Shown one piece after another: positions 14,425-23,354 of a stretch of DNA of 64,000 nucleotides. Every line of letters starts with the position of its first letter. The stretch's first letter is position 1. The stretch comes from Arthrobacter jiangjiafuii. GTDB lineage: Bacteria > Actinomycetota > Actinomycetes > Actinomycetales > Micrococcaceae. The translations under genes and the position numbers were made by a program. The notes under the pieces were generated by a model that was not told where the DNA came from, ran no database searches, and worked only from the letters and a program-made list of their open reading frames with translations. Where the stretch lies: contig NZ_CP076022.1 in NCBI RefSeq assembly GCF_018622995.1, positions 372,001-436,000 on the forward strand, written 5' to 3'.

Positions 14425-15876
14425 TTACAACCCGTACTTCTCCAACAGGCGCAGCCACACCTCGCTGATCGTTGGATACGACGGAACCGCGTGCCACAGC
14501 CGCTCCAGCGGCACCTCGCCGGTAATGGCAATCGTGGCCGCATGCAGCAGCTCCGACACCCCGGGCCCGGCGAAAGTCACTCCCACCAGGACCTTGCGGT
14601 CTTCATCCACCACCATCTGCGCCCATCCGCGGTAATCGTCGGCAAACAGGGCGGACCCGGCCACCGAGAGCTCCAGCGAGGTTTCGGATGCATTCACGCC
14701 GTCCGCCCGTGCCTGCTCCAGCGTCCTGCCGACCATGGCGATTTCCGGATCGGTGAAAACCACCTGCGGAACCGCGTAATGGTTTGCCGTCGAGACCTCC
14801 CGGCTCCAGGGGGCCGGGGCCCCGGCCCCGGACAGGCTTCCCCGGGCCCGGGCGGTGATCGCGGCGCCGGTGGCCCGGGCCTCGTATTTGCCCTGGTGCG
14901 TCAGCAGCACCTTTCCGGCGGCATCTCCGACCACGTACAGCCAGTCGGTGCCCTCCACCAGCCCGGTGTCATCGGAGGCCAGCCGGACGGCGTCCAACCC
15001 CAGCCCTTCCAACCCCAACCCGGACAGTGCGGGGGTGCGGCCGGTGGACACCAGCAGTTTGTCCGCGGCCAGCACGGATCCGTCGGCCAGCCCCATTTCC
15101 ACCCCGCCGTCCACTGTGCCGCGCACAAAATCCGCCCCTATGAAGGTGCGGACATCGACGCCGTCGGCGGCCAGACCGGCCTTGACCAGCTCGCGGGCCG
15201 GTTCCGGATAGTTGTCCAGCACGTCGTGCCGCGCCACCAGGGTCACCGTGGAACCGATCCGGGCCCAGGCCTGCGACAGTTCGGTGCCGGCCACTCCGCC
15301 ACCCAGGACCAGCAGCCGCTGCGGCACTTCATGCGCCGAGGTGGCCTCCCGGGTGCCCCAATAATCCATCCCGTCCAGCCCCTTTATCGGCGGAACCACG
15401 GGAGTCGAGCCGGTAGCCAGCACGACGGCGTGGCGCGCCACCAGGGTGAGCGGACCGCCGTCGTCGTTGGTCTCCACGCGCAGCTCACGCGGGCCCAGCA
15501 GAACCGCGCGCCCCCGCACCAGCCCGATCCCGGTGGCCCGGACCCACTCTTCCTGCCCGGCGTCGTCCCAGTGGGAGGTGAAACTGTCGCGGCGCTCCAG
15601 TACGGACCGGGCATCAAGGGTGCCGGTCACCGCCTCCCGCGACCCTGCCACCGATCGGGCCGACTGCAGTGCGGTGCCCGGCCGCAACAGCGCCTTGCTG
15701 GGCATGCACGCCCAGTAGGAACATTCACCGCCGATCAGGGCCGGCTCCACCAGGACCGCTTCCAAACCACCCTGCACCACCCGGCCTGCCGCGTTTTCAC
15801 CCACGGCGCCGGCGCCGAGGACGACGACGTCGGTTTCGATCCGTTGCGGGCCAGGAATATCACCGTCTTGAGTCAT
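14425..15876 (-). CDS. Class I pyridine nucleotide-disulfide oxidoreductase
   Basis: This 483-residue flavoprotein resembles dihydrolipoamide dehydrogenase and mercuric reductase. It shows an FAD-binding DVVVLGAGAVGENAA (about 15-29), a redox disulfide in GGECSYWACMPSKALL (two Cys five apart), an NAD(P)-binding LLVLGGGVAGTELS (about 193-206), a second FAD motif LYVVGDAAGKVLLTHQGKYE, and a C-terminal dimerisation domain with HAVPSYPTISEVW. The disulfide context differs from the usual GTCLNVGCIPSK, as in a broad actinobacterial group of unknown substrate. No lipoyl enzyme complex or mer genes are nearby, so I do not call it Lpd or MerA. Confidence 0.85.
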   Translation of the reverse strand: MTQDGDIPGPQRIETDVVVLGAGAVGENAAGRVVQGGLEAVLVEPALIGGECSYWACMPSKALLRPGTALQSARSVAGSREAVTGTLDARSVLERRDSFTSHWDDAGQEEWVRATGIGLVRGRAVLLGPRELRVETNDDGGPLTLVARHAVVLATGSTPVVPPIKGLDGMDYWGTREATSAHEVPQRLLVLGGGVAGTELSQAWARIGSTVTLVARHDVLDNYPEPARELVKAGLAADGVDVRTFIGADFVRGTVDGGVEMGLADGSVLAADKLLVSTGRTPALSGLGLEGLGLDAVRLASDDTGLVEGTDWLYVVGDAAGKVLLTHQGKYEARATGAAITARARGSLSGAGAPAPWSREVSTANHYAVPQVVFTDPEIAMVGRTLEQARADGVNASETSLELSVAGSALFADDYRGWAQMVVDEDRKVLVGVTFAGPGVSELLHAATIAITGEVPLERLWHAVPSYPTISEVWLRLLEKYGL

Positions 15877-16023
15877 GCAGAGAGCTTGGCACGGGGCGCC
15901 TGCCCCGCGGAACCCCGGCGGCGCTGAGTCGCTGCAGGTCGGCCGGCGTACCGATAACCCGCGCCGGCACGCCTAGGCTTGAGGTACTCCACCACATGGT
16001 CTTCGGCTAGGAAATCACAACAC

Positions 16024-17235
16024 ATGGCATTGGAATCGGTTCTCATCGCAGGCGGCGGCATGGCTGGCTTTGCCGCTGCCGGCGAATTGCGTATGCGCGG
16101 CTTCGAAGGCCGGCTGACGATTGTTGACCCGGAGGGGCTGCCGTACGACCGGCCGCCGCTGAGCAAGGACTACCTGCGCGGCAGCCGCAGCGGCACGGAC
16201 ATTCTGCTGGCGGGCGAAGCCTGGTACGCCGAACGGAACATCGAGGTCGTCACCGGCACGGCAGTGGAGCTGCGCGCAGACTCTCCCGCCCTGGTTCTGG
16301 CGGACGGCCGGGAGCTGGCCGCCGACAAGGTGGTGCTGGCCACCGGCGCAGCACCGCGCCGGCTCGGCATTCCCGGCGGCACCCTGGACTCGGTGCACCA
16401 CCTCCGAAACCGCGCCGACGCGGACCGGCTGCGCAGCGCCCTGCATGACGGCGTGCGGCTGGTGATCCTGGGGGCGGGGCTGATCGGAGCCGAAACGGCA
16501 TCCACTGCAGTGGGCCTGGGGGCGCAGGTCACGCTGATCGATCCGGTGGATCCGCCGCTGGTGCCGGCAGTCGGGACAGCGCTGGCGCACCGCCTGCACC
16601 GAATGCACGCAGAACGCGGCATCCGCGTCATCACCGGCATTCCCGCAGCCATCACCGCGGACCGGACCGGCCACCACATCGAGCTGCTGGAGGGGGAAAC
16701 CGTGGACGCCGATGTGGTGCTGGTCGGCATCGGCATCGTTCCGGAAACCTCGCTGGCTGCCTCTGCAGGCCTGGACCTCGACGACGGCATCCTCGTGGAC
16801 GACCACCAGCTCACCAGCCACCCCAACATCTACGCGGTGGGCGATTCCGCGCGGACCCGGCTGCCGGACGGTACGCTGCTGCGCCGGGCCGAACACTGGG
16901 AACATGCGAGGAACAGCGGAACCACAGCGGCCGCTGCCCTGCTCGGGCAGGAGCTTCCGGTGCACGGCGCACCCTGGTTCTGGTCCGACCGCCACGGCGT
17001 GCATGTCGAGGGAGTGGGGTCGATGGCGGGCCCGGGGAGCATTGTTGACCGCGTGATGGACGGCATTCCCGTTGCAGGTTTCCGGCTCGACGGCGACGGG
17101 TACCTCGCCGGCTGCGCTGCTGTTGACGGGGGGCTGACGGTGCGCGCCGCCCGCCGCATCATCAACCGGCGGATCCGCGTTGATCCTGTCCAGCTTGCCG
17201 ATCCCGCCGTCGAACTCCGGAAACTGGCGCGCTGA
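16024..17235 (+). CDS. Ferredoxin reductase-type FAD-dependent oxidoreductase
   Basis: The 403-residue product from ATG 16024 resembles NAD(P)H-dependent ferredoxin or rubredoxin reductases. It has the FAD motif VLIAGGGMAGFAAAGELR (about 5-22), the YDRPPLSKDYLRG motif typical of the BphA4/ThcD group, the NAD(P) motif VILGAGLIGAETASTAVGLG and the second FAD motif IYAVGDSART. A Reductase_C-like domain ends the protein. No ferredoxin or P450 gene is adjacent, so the electron acceptor is unknown. The start at 15979 would run into the spacer and is rejected. It diverges from the flavoprotein at 14425. Confidence 0.85.
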   Translation: MALESVLIAGGGMAGFAAAGELRMRGFEGRLTIVDPEGLPYDRPPLSKDYLRGSRSGTDILLAGEAWYAERNIEVVTGTAVELRADSPALVLADGRELAADKVVLATGAAPRRLGIPGGTLDSVHHLRNRADADRLRSALHDGVRLVILGAGLIGAETASTAVGLGAQVTLIDPVDPPLVPAVGTALAHRLHRMHAERGIRVITGIPAAITADRTGHHIELLEGETVDADVVLVGIGIVPETSLAASAGLDLDDGILVDDHQLTSHPNIYAVGDSARTRLPDGTLLRRAEHWEHARNSGTTAAAALLGQELPVHGAPWFWSDRHGVHVEGVGSMAGPGSIVDRVMDGIPVAGFRLDGDGYLAGCAAVDGGLTVRAARRIINRRIRVDPVQLADPAVELRKLAR

Positions 17236-17290
17236 CCCGACCGGGTGCTCCCGGCGCGGGAGGTTCCGGACCCGGTCCGTGCCGGGACGC

Positions 17291-17336
17291 AAAAAAACCC
17301 GGCTTGACCAGTATTTCTACTAGTCAAACCGGGTTT
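17291..17336 (-). terminator. Intrinsic terminator of tRNA-Arg
   Basis: A 14-bp stem (17295-17308 with 17323-17336, one mismatch) begins almost directly after the tRNA on the minus strand. It ends in seven T on that strand (A run at 17291-17297). Confidence 0.88.
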
Positions 17337-17339
17337 AGC

Positions 17340-17415
17340 TGGTGCGCGCGAAGGGATTCGAACCCCCAACCTTCTGATCCGTAGTCAGATGCTCTATCCG
17401 TTGAGCTACGCACGC
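17340..17415 (-). tRNA. tRNA-Arg (ACG)
   Basis: The minus strand reads GCGTGCGTAGCTCAACGGAT at the 5' end, has anticodon stem TCTGA/TCAGA with loop CTACGGA (anticodon ACG), T arm GGGGGTTCGAATCCC, and acceptor closing CGCGCGC followed by discriminator A and an encoded CCA end. The A34 needs deamination to inosine by TadA, whose gene is at 11271-11741. Confidence 0.95.
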
Positions 17416-17557
17416 ATTTCGGAGTTTTTGAACTTCCGGCCCCGTTGAGGCCTTTCCTTCAAAGTTTGTCCGTGGCTGTTTGGCCGTAAATAACTATAGC
17501 CCAGTTTCTGAGAGCTGCCTAATCGGCAGGCGTGACGTCACACACTAGACCGGTCTA

Positions 17558-17573
17558 TATGACCTTCGTCACA
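17558..17573. promoter_or_regulatory. CRP/GlxR-like site upstream of pckG
   Basis: TATGA-CCTTCG-TCACA differs at one position from the TGTGA-N6-TCACA consensus of CRP-family regulators. It lies about 150 bases before pckG. A separate perfect palindrome, GTGACGTCAC, lies just upstream at about 17532-17541. The 300-base spacer between tRNA-Arg and pckG holds no gene. Confidence 0.45.
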
Positions 17574-17721
17574 TCGGAGTATGCTGGGCCACACAGGTTC
17601 CTTGAAATCTAGGCGATCCCGGCACGTCCACGCTTATTGATATTACCTTTTTGGACCGAGACGGCGGCCGGCCGACAACTAGCATCAAAAACACACCACT
17701 GACCCAACGAAGGGAAGAGTC

Positions 17722-19614
17722 ATGGGCGATGACGCGCGTCAGCTAGTTCTTGATGAGAGCGGCCAGAACGCTGCTCCGAGCCATTTGGACAGCAACACCC
17801 CGGGGGCCTCTGCGGAAGCACCCACCACTCACCAGGCCCTGCTTGCGTGGGTTCAGCAGGTGGCCGAGCTGACGCAGCCCGATCGCGTGTATTGGGTCGA
17901 CGGTACCGAGGCGGAAAACAGGCGCCTCACCGACGAGCTGGTCGAAGCCGGAACCCTGACCAGGCTCAACGAGGAACTCTTCCCGAATTCCTTCGCCGCG
18001 TTCTCCGATCCTAAGGACGTGGCCCGGGTCGAGGAGCAGACCTTTATCTGCTCCGAGAAGAAGCAGGACGCCGGCTTCACCAACAACTGGATGGAACCGT
18101 CGCAGATGCGGGCCAAGCTGGACGGCCTGTTCTCCGGGTCCATGCGCGGCCGCACCATGTACGTCATTCCCTTTGTCATGGGCCACCTTGAAGCCGAGGA
18201 TCCCAAGTTCGGCGTGGAAATCACCGACAGTGCCTACGTTGTGGCCTCGATGCGGATCATGGCCCGTATCGGCACCGACGTACTGCGCAAGATGGAAGAA
18301 CTGGACGCCTTCTTCGTTCCGGCACTGCATTCCGTCGGCGCTCCGCTGGCCGAAGGCGAGCAGGACGTGCCCTGGCCCTGCAGCGACGATAAGTGGATTG
18401 TGCACTTCCCCGAAGACCGCTCCATCTGGTCCTACGGCTCCGGCTACGGCGGCAACGCCCTGCTGGGCAAGAAGTGCTACGCCCTGCGCATCGCCTCCAT
18501 CATGGCCCGGGACGAAGGCTGGCTGGCTGAGCACATGCTCATCCTGAAGCTCACCAGCCCGGAGAAGAAGGACTACTTCGTGGCGGCGGCCTTCCCGTCC
18601 GCCTGCGGCAAGACCAATCTCGCCCTGCTGGATCCGACCATCGAGGGCTGGAACGTCGAAACCCTCGGCGACGACATCACCTGGATGCGCTTCGGCCACA
18701 ACGGCGAACTGCGCGCCACCAACCCCGAGGCGGGCCTGTTCGGCGTCGCACCCGGTACCGGCTGGAGCACCAACCCCAACGCCATGCGTGCCATCGCCAA
18801 GGGCAACTCCATCTTCACCAACGTGGCACTGACCGACGACGGCGGTGTCTGGTGGGAGGGCATGACGGACGACGCCCCGGCGCACCTGACCGACTGGCTG
18901 GGCAATGAATGGACGCCGGAGGCCGGTTACCCGGCCGCGCATCCGAACTCCCGTTTCTGCACGCCGATCGACCAGATCGACATGCTGGCCGAGGAATACC
19001 ACTCACCGAACGGCGTGCCGGTCTCCGCGATCCTCTTCGGCGGCCGCCGCAAGACCACGGTTCCGCTGGTGACGCAGTCCCGCGACTGGACCAACGGCAT
19101 CTTCATGGGCTCCACGCTCTCCTCCGAGACCACCGCCGCAGCGGCCGGCCAGGTCGGCGTCGTCCGCCGCGACCCGATGGCGATGCTGCCGTTCATGGGC
19201 TACGACGCCGGCGACTACCTGCGCCACTGGATCACGCTCAGCGGTAAGGCCAACCAGGAAACCCTGCCCAAGATCTTCCTGGTCAACTGGTTCCGCCGCA
19301 CGGCCGACGGCGGCTTCGCCTGGCCCGGTTTCGGTGACAACTCCCGCGTGCTCAAGTGGGTCATCGAACGCATCGAAGGCACCGCCGACGCCGTGGAAAC
19401 CCCGATCGGCTACGTGCCCACCGGCGAGTCCCTGGACCTCACCGGCCTGGACATGACCCCGGCCGACGTCGAGGCTGCGGTGCGCGTCGATCCCGCCGAA
19501 TGGGAAACCGAACTGGCCGGCATCGAGGAATGGTACGCCCGCTTCGGCGAGTCCCTGCCCGAGGACCTCGTTGCCGAACTGCGCACCCTCAAGGAGCGCT
19601 TCGCGGCGGCGTAG
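17722..19614 (+). CDS. pckG: Phosphoenolpyruvate carboxykinase (GTP)
   Basis: PckG converts oxaloacetate and GTP to PEP, the first committed step of gluconeogenesis. The 630-residue length is right for the GTP-dependent family. Key parts are the P-loop-like [14 protein letters not shown] (about 291-304, with the mobile-loop Cys), the metal-binding [10 protein letters not shown], the GTP-family [16 protein letters not shown] segment and [11 protein letters not shown]. The first 35 residues are a variable leader. A good AAGGGAAGAG precedes the ATG. It is monocistronic, with a strong terminator. The CRP-like site upstream fits control by carbon status. Confidence 0.96.
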   Translation: MGDDARQLVLDESGQNAAPSHLDSNTPGASAEAPTTHQALLAWVQQVAELTQPDRVYWVDGTEAENRRLTDELVEAGTLTRLNEELFPNSFAAFSDPKDVARVEEQTFICSEKKQDAGFTNNWMEPSQMRAKLDGLFSGSMRGRTMYVIPFVMGHLEAEDPKFGVEITDSAYVVASMRIMARIGTDVLRKMEELDAFFVPALHSVGAPLAEGEQDVPWPCSDDKWIVHFPEDRSIWSYGSGYGGNALLGKKCYALRIASIMARDEGWLAEHMLILKLTSPEKKDYFVAAAFPSACGKTNLALLDPTIEGWNVETLGDDITWMRFGHNGELRATNPEAGLFGVAPGTGWSTNPNAMRAIAKGNSIFTNVALTDDGGVWWEGMTDDAPAHLTDWLGNEWTPEAGYPAAHPNSRFCTPIDQIDMLAEEYHSPNGVPVSAILFGGRRKTTVPLVTQSRDWTNGIFMGSTLSSETTAAAAGQVGVVRRDPMAMLPFMGYDAGDYLRHWITLSGKANQETLPKIFLVNWFRRTADGGFAWPGFGDNSRVLKWVIERIEGTADAVETPIGYVPTGESLDLTGLDMTPADVEAAVRVDPAEWETELAGIEEWYARFGESLPEDLVAELRTLKERFAAA

Positions 19615-19634
19615 CCTTTCCATCAAGCACCACC

Positions 19635-19669
19635 AGCGGGGCCCCTTCCTTTGTGGAAGGGGCCCCGCT
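19635..19669 (+). terminator. Terminator after pckG
   Basis: A perfect 15-bp GC-rich stem (19635-19649 with 19655-19669) with a five-base loop starts 20 bases after the pckG stop. The T tract is weak. Confidence 0.85.
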
Positions 19670-19770
19670 CGGCTTAACCCAAAGTTCCGGGGAAGCCTCC
19701 GTTGCGGGCTGGCCCAGGAGTAGCATTTTTCAAGCCAGGCCGTGCTTTGTCCCCAGGCAGGAGAGCTCCC

Positions 19771-21303
19771 ATGAGCAGCACCGTGCAGACTGGAAATGCT
19801 CCGCATCGATCCTCCCTCCCGGCCCCGGCTGTCGATGCAGGCACCGACGGGCCCACGGGAGTGGCCTTTGCCGTAGCCCGCGCCACAGATGCAGTCCGGT
19901 GGTGGCAGGACCAGGGCTTTCGCGGCAGGAAAAGGCTGCTGCAGGCCTGGAAGCAGGCGATGGCCGACGACGCCGATGAGCTGGCGGCCGTGATGACCGC
20001 CGAAACCGGCAAACCGGACGACGACGCACTGCTGGAAATTCTGCTGGCGCTGGGTCATCTCGACTGGGCCTCCAAGCACGCGGAGAAGGTGCTGCGGCGG
20101 CGCGCTGTATCGTCCGGCCTCGTGGCACTGAACCAGAAGGCCACCCTTGGCTACGAACCATACGGGGTGGTGGGAGTGATCGGGCCCTGGAACTATCCGG
20201 TGTACACCCCCATGGGCTCCATCTCCTTCGCCCTGGCGGCAGGCAACGCAGTGGTCTTCAAACCCAGCGACCTGACTCCCGGCACTGCCCTGTGGATCGG
20301 GAACAAATGGGCACAGGTCAGCGGCGGGCACCCGGTTTTCCAAGTGCTCACCGGAGGACCGGACACCGGGGCGGCCCTGGCCCGCTCCGGGTGCGGCAAA
20401 ATCGCCTTTACCGGGTCCACCGAAACCGCCAAGAAGGTGATGGCCGCCTGCGCTGAGACGCTCACGCCGATGGTGGCCGAGTGCGGGGGCAAGGACGCCA
20501 TGCTGGTGACGGCCGACGCCGATCTGGCGGCAGCAGCTTCCGCCGCCGTGTTCGGCGGCATGGCGAACGCGGGACAGACCTGCGCCGGGGTGGAGCGCGT
20601 CTATGTGGACCGGGCCGTCTACGCACCGTTCCTGTCGCTGATGGTGCAGGAGGGCCGGAAGCTGGTTACCGGGACGGGGGAGGGGGCCGACTACGGACCC
20701 ATGACCCTTCCTGACCAGGTGAACGTGGTGGCAGCCCATATCGATGCCGCCCTCGAAGCCGGCGGCCGGGCGGTGCTCGGCGGGCGTGGCTCCGTCCGGG
20801 ACGGCAGGTTGATCGATGCAGTGGTGCTCACCGACGTCCCCGAAAACAATGCCGCCGTGCGGCGGGAGACCTTCGGGCCCGTCGTCGTCGTTAACCCGGT
20901 GGACACCATGGACGAGGCAGTGGACCGCGCCAACGGAACAGGCTACGGCCTGGGCGCCTCAATTTTCAGCGGCAGCCGGACGACTGCCCGGAAGCTGGCC
21001 GCACGGCTGAGGGTCGGCGTGGTCACAGTGAATTCGGTGCTGGGCTTCGGGGCCATCGGGTCGCTGCCCTTCGGCGGCGTCAAGGACTCAGGATTCGGGC
21101 GGACCCATGGCGCGGACGGACTGCGCGAATTCAGTACGCCCAAGGCCATGACCGAGCAGCGTTTCGCTCCCCCTCTGGACCTGCTGCGGATGCACCGGTC
21201 GGAGCGGGATATGAAGGTGGCCCGTGCCGCGCTGCGGTTCCTGCACGGGACCCGGCGGGGCCTGTTCCAGGGGCAGCAAAAAGCCGGCGGCACCGTGCGT
21301 TAA
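19771..21303 (+). CDS. NAD(P)-dependent aldehyde dehydrogenase (succinic-semialdehyde-type)
   Basis: The 510-residue product from ATG 19771 (AGGAGAG upstream) has the aldehyde dehydrogenase fold. It shows the GVVGVIGPWNYPVYTP motif, the cofactor-binding FTGSTETAKKVM, the catalytic Glu in VAECGGKDAML and the catalytic Cys in NAGQTCAGVERVYV, then GLGASIFSGSR and the terminal LPFGGVKDSGFGRTHG. The SGFGR and ECGGKD variants resemble the actinobacterial GabD2/succinate-semialdehyde group, but the natural aldehyde cannot be fixed. The C-terminal 40 residues are a basic extension (LLRMHRSERDMKVARAALRF). It lies alone between pckG and a convergent operon. Confidence 0.85.
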   Translation: MSSTVQTGNAPHRSSLPAPAVDAGTDGPTGVAFAVARATDAVRWWQDQGFRGRKRLLQAWKQAMADDADELAAVMTAETGKPDDDALLEILLALGHLDWASKHAEKVLRRRAVSSGLVALNQKATLGYEPYGVVGVIGPWNYPVYTPMGSISFALAAGNAVVFKPSDLTPGTALWIGNKWAQVSGGHPVFQVLTGGPDTGAALARSGCGKIAFTGSTETAKKVMAACAETLTPMVAECGGKDAMLVTADADLAAAASAAVFGGMANAGQTCAGVERVYVDRAVYAPFLSLMVQEGRKLVTGTGEGADYGPMTLPDQVNVVAAHIDAALEAGGRAVLGGRGSVRDGRLIDAVVLTDVPENNAAVRRETFGPVVVVNPVDTMDEAVDRANGTGYGLGASIFSGSRTTARKLAARLRVGVVTVNSVLGFGAIGSLPFGGVKDSGFGRTHGADGLREFSTPKAMTEQRFAPPLDLLRMHRSERDMKVARAALRFLHGTRRGLFQGQQKAGGTVR

Positions 21304-21319
21304 GCGCGGTGCCGCCGGC
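21283..21319. terminator. Bidirectional terminator spanning the ALDH stop codon
   Basis: A perfect 13-bp stem (21283-21295 with 21307-21319, GCCGGCGGCACCG type) has its left arm within the last codons of the aldehyde dehydrogenase gene and its loop over the stop. It also lies just past the end of the convergent gene at 21348. Confidence 0.8.
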
Positions 21320-21347
21320 CTGGGCAGTTCGAGAGTTGGGCTGAGGC

Positions 21348-21824
21348 TTAGGCTTCTTCGGTGCCCGCTGCGGACTCTTCGGTGTTCCAGATGAGCTGGT
21401 CGCCGGATTCCCACTGCGGTTCGCTGAACGTCCACTCGCCGTCGGCCTCGGAGTAGGTCTGGATCGCGGAGATGCAGACGCCCTCGGAGTGCTCGGCCAC
21501 AACGTGGATGGCGTCGGTGGCTTCGTCCGGAAGGTGGATGTCGGAGAAGACGGCCGCGGCGCGGTTGTCGCCCTTCTGCTCGGTCAGCACCTGGTAGATG
21601 TCATCGATCATGGCATCGGCGTCGAGGTCTTCGTCGGATTCCTCGGGGGCAACGGCAATCATCCGCAGTTCGCCGTCGTTCTGGACGACCAGGGCGGCCG
21701 GCAGGAAGGCGCCCTGCGCTTCCAGCTGTTCCTGGGCCACGCCCAAAGCGGTGCCCAGCAGGGAATTGAGGTCCTCCTGGACCTGCGCGGAGGGCTCGGC
21801 GCCGTTCAGTTCAACATCAGCCAT
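21348..21824 (-). CDS. Conserved hypothetical acidic protein
   Basis: This 158-residue, strongly acidic protein has no membrane segment or signal. The central part has an alternating strand-helix character (AFLPAALVVQNDGELRMIAV and GDNRAAAVFSDIHLPDEATD). The ends are Glu- and Ala-rich. I do not recognise a family. It follows the phosphomannomutase gene on the same strand with only five bases between stop and start, so the two are co-transcribed and may be translationally coupled. A link with sugar-phosphate metabolism is only suggested by position. Confidence 0.7.
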   Translation of the reverse strand: MADVELNGAEPSAQVQEDLNSLLGTALGVAQEQLEAQGAFLPAALVVQNDGELRMIAVAPEESDEDLDADAMIDDIYQVLTEQKGDNRAAAVFSDIHLPDEATDAIHVVAEHSEGVCISAIQTYSEADGEWTFSEPQWESGDQLIWNTEESAAGTEEA

Positions 21825-21829
21825 TGGTT

Positions 21830-23236
21830 TTAGTTCCTAACTAGTTCAAGTACGCGGTCGCGGACCCGCACCATGGTGGGGAGGTCTTCGGCTTCGGCGT
21901 TCAGCCGGAGGAAGGGTTCGGTGTTCGACGCGCGGAGGTTAAACCACCACTGTCCGTCATCTGAGGTGAAAGTCAATCCGTCGAGGGTGTCCACGGTGAC
22001 GCCGGCACGCTCAAATTCGGCGCGGACCCGGGCCACTGCCGCGGGAACGTCGGAGAGCTCGGAATTGATCTCGCCCGAGGAGAAGTAGGGCTCGTATTCG
22101 CGGGCCAGATCCGAGAGCGGCAGGGTCTGCTCACCCAGCGCCGCCAGGACGTGCATGGCGGCGAGCATGCCGGTGTCTGCGTTGTAGAAGTCGCGGAAGT
22201 AGTAGTGGGCAGAGTGCTCGCCGCCGAAGACAGCGCCTTCCTCGGCCATCAGGGCCTTGATGAAGGAGTGTCCCACCCGGGTGCGGACGGCGCGGCCGCC
22301 GTCGGCCTCCACCAGTTCCGGCACGGCGCGGGAGGTGATGAGGTTGTGGATGATGACCGGCGTCGCTTCGCCGGCGGCCTTGGCGCGCGCGATTTCGCGG
22401 CGGGCCACCAGAGCGGTGATGGCGGACGGGCTGACCGGATCGCCCTTTTCGTCGATCACGAAGCAGCGGTCGGCGTCGCCGTCGAAGGCCAGGCCCAGGT
22501 CCGCGCCGTGTTCGACGACGGCGGCCTGCAGGTCGCGCAGGTTCTCCGGCTCCAGCGGGTTGGCCGGATGGTTCGGGAAGGACCCGTCCAGCTCGAAGTA
22601 GAGGTCAACGATGTCCAGCGGCAGCCCGGGCAGCAGGGTATCGCCCAGGACTGCAGGTGTGGTGAGGCCGGCCATGCCGTTGCCGGCGTCGACCACGACC
22701 TTCAGGGGGCGGATGCCGCCCAGATCCACCAGGGACCGCAGGTACTCGGAGTAGTCGCGCAGGACGTCGCGGACGCCGATCTGGCCGGGGGTCTCGACAG
22801 CCGGAATGCTGCCCGCATTCAGGTACTGCTCCGCGAGGGCCTGGATGTCGTAGAGGCCGGTTTCGGACGAGATGGGGACCGCTCCGGCCTTGGCCATCTT
22901 GATCCCGTTGTACTGCGCCGGGTTGTGGCTGGCGGTGAAAGTGGCACCGGCAGCGTTCAGCACGCCGCAGGCGTAGTAGAGCTCGTCGGTGGAGATCAGG
23001 TCCAAGAGCAGGACGTCGGCGCCGCGCATGGTGGCGCCGGCGGCGAAGTCCTTAATGAACTCCGGGGAGGACGGGCGCATGTCGCCGCCCACCAGGACCG
23101 TCTGCCCGGCGAGGCCGAGCACGTCCACAAAGGCCGCGCCAACGGCCTTGACGATCTGCGGGGTGATGGTCTCGCCAACGACGCCGCGGACGTCGTAGGC
23201 CTTGAAGGATGCGGAGAGATCGAATGCACTAGTCAC
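21830..23236 (-). CDS. manB: Phosphomannomutase/phosphoglucomutase
   Basis: The enzyme interconverts hexose 6- and 1-phosphates, mostly mannose 6-phosphate to mannose 1-phosphate for GDP-mannose and cell-envelope glycans. The 468-residue product has the active-site phosphoserine loop TASHNPAQYNGIKMAK (about 102-117), the metal-binding loop DGDADRCFVID (about 251-261), the sugar-binding GGEHSAHYYFRD (about 341-352), and the phosphate-binding NTEPFLRLN near the C-terminus. All catalytic elements are intact. The promoter lies in the manB-recQ divergent spacer. Substrate preference (mannose against glucose) is inferred. Confidence 0.9.
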   Translation of the reverse strand: MTSAFDLSASFKAYDVRGVVGETITPQIVKAVGAAFVDVLGLAGQTVLVGGDMRPSSPEFIKDFAAGATMRGADVLLLDLISTDELYYACGVLNAAGATFTASHNPAQYNGIKMAKAGAVPISSETGLYDIQALAEQYLNAGSIPAVETPGQIGVRDVLRDYSEYLRSLVDLGGIRPLKVVVDAGNGMAGLTTPAVLGDTLLPGLPLDIVDLYFELDGSFPNHPANPLEPENLRDLQAAVVEHGADLGLAFDGDADRCFVIDEKGDPVSPSAITALVARREIARAKAAGEATPVIIHNLITSRAVPELVEADGGRAVRTRVGHSFIKALMAEEGAVFGGEHSAHYYFRDFYNADTGMLAAMHVLAALGEQTLPLSDLAREYEPYFSSGEINSELSDVPAAVARVRAEFERAGVTVDTLDGLTFTSDDGQWWFNLRASNTEPFLRLNAEAEDLPTMVRVRDRVLELVRN

Positions 23237-23282
23237 CCCGACAGTCTATAGGCCTGCCTTCCGCCCGCCGTCGTAGGCGGTC

Positions 23283-23315
23283 CTGTCCACAGGTCCGGGT
23301 GCTGTCCACAGGTCC
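23283..23315. promoter_or_regulatory. Tandem CTGTCCACAGGTCC elements between manB and recQ
   Basis: The 14-base CTGTCCACAGGTCC occurs at 23283-23296 and again at 23302-23315, a spacing of 19 bases. Each copy contains CTGTCCACA, one base off the actinobacterial DnaA box TTGTCCACA, and a short inverted CTGT/ACAG. It may be a regulator site in the divergent promoter region. Confidence 0.4.
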
Positions 23316-23354
23316 TGGCGCTGCCGGAGGAAACAGTCAGCGGGGGCTGGAATA

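Noticed and set aside
17743-20739. Long minus-strand frames (17743-19002 and 19003-20739) opposite pckG and the aldehyde dehydrogenase gene.
   Set aside because: The plus-strand genes are certain, and the antisense products are low-complexity with no motifs.
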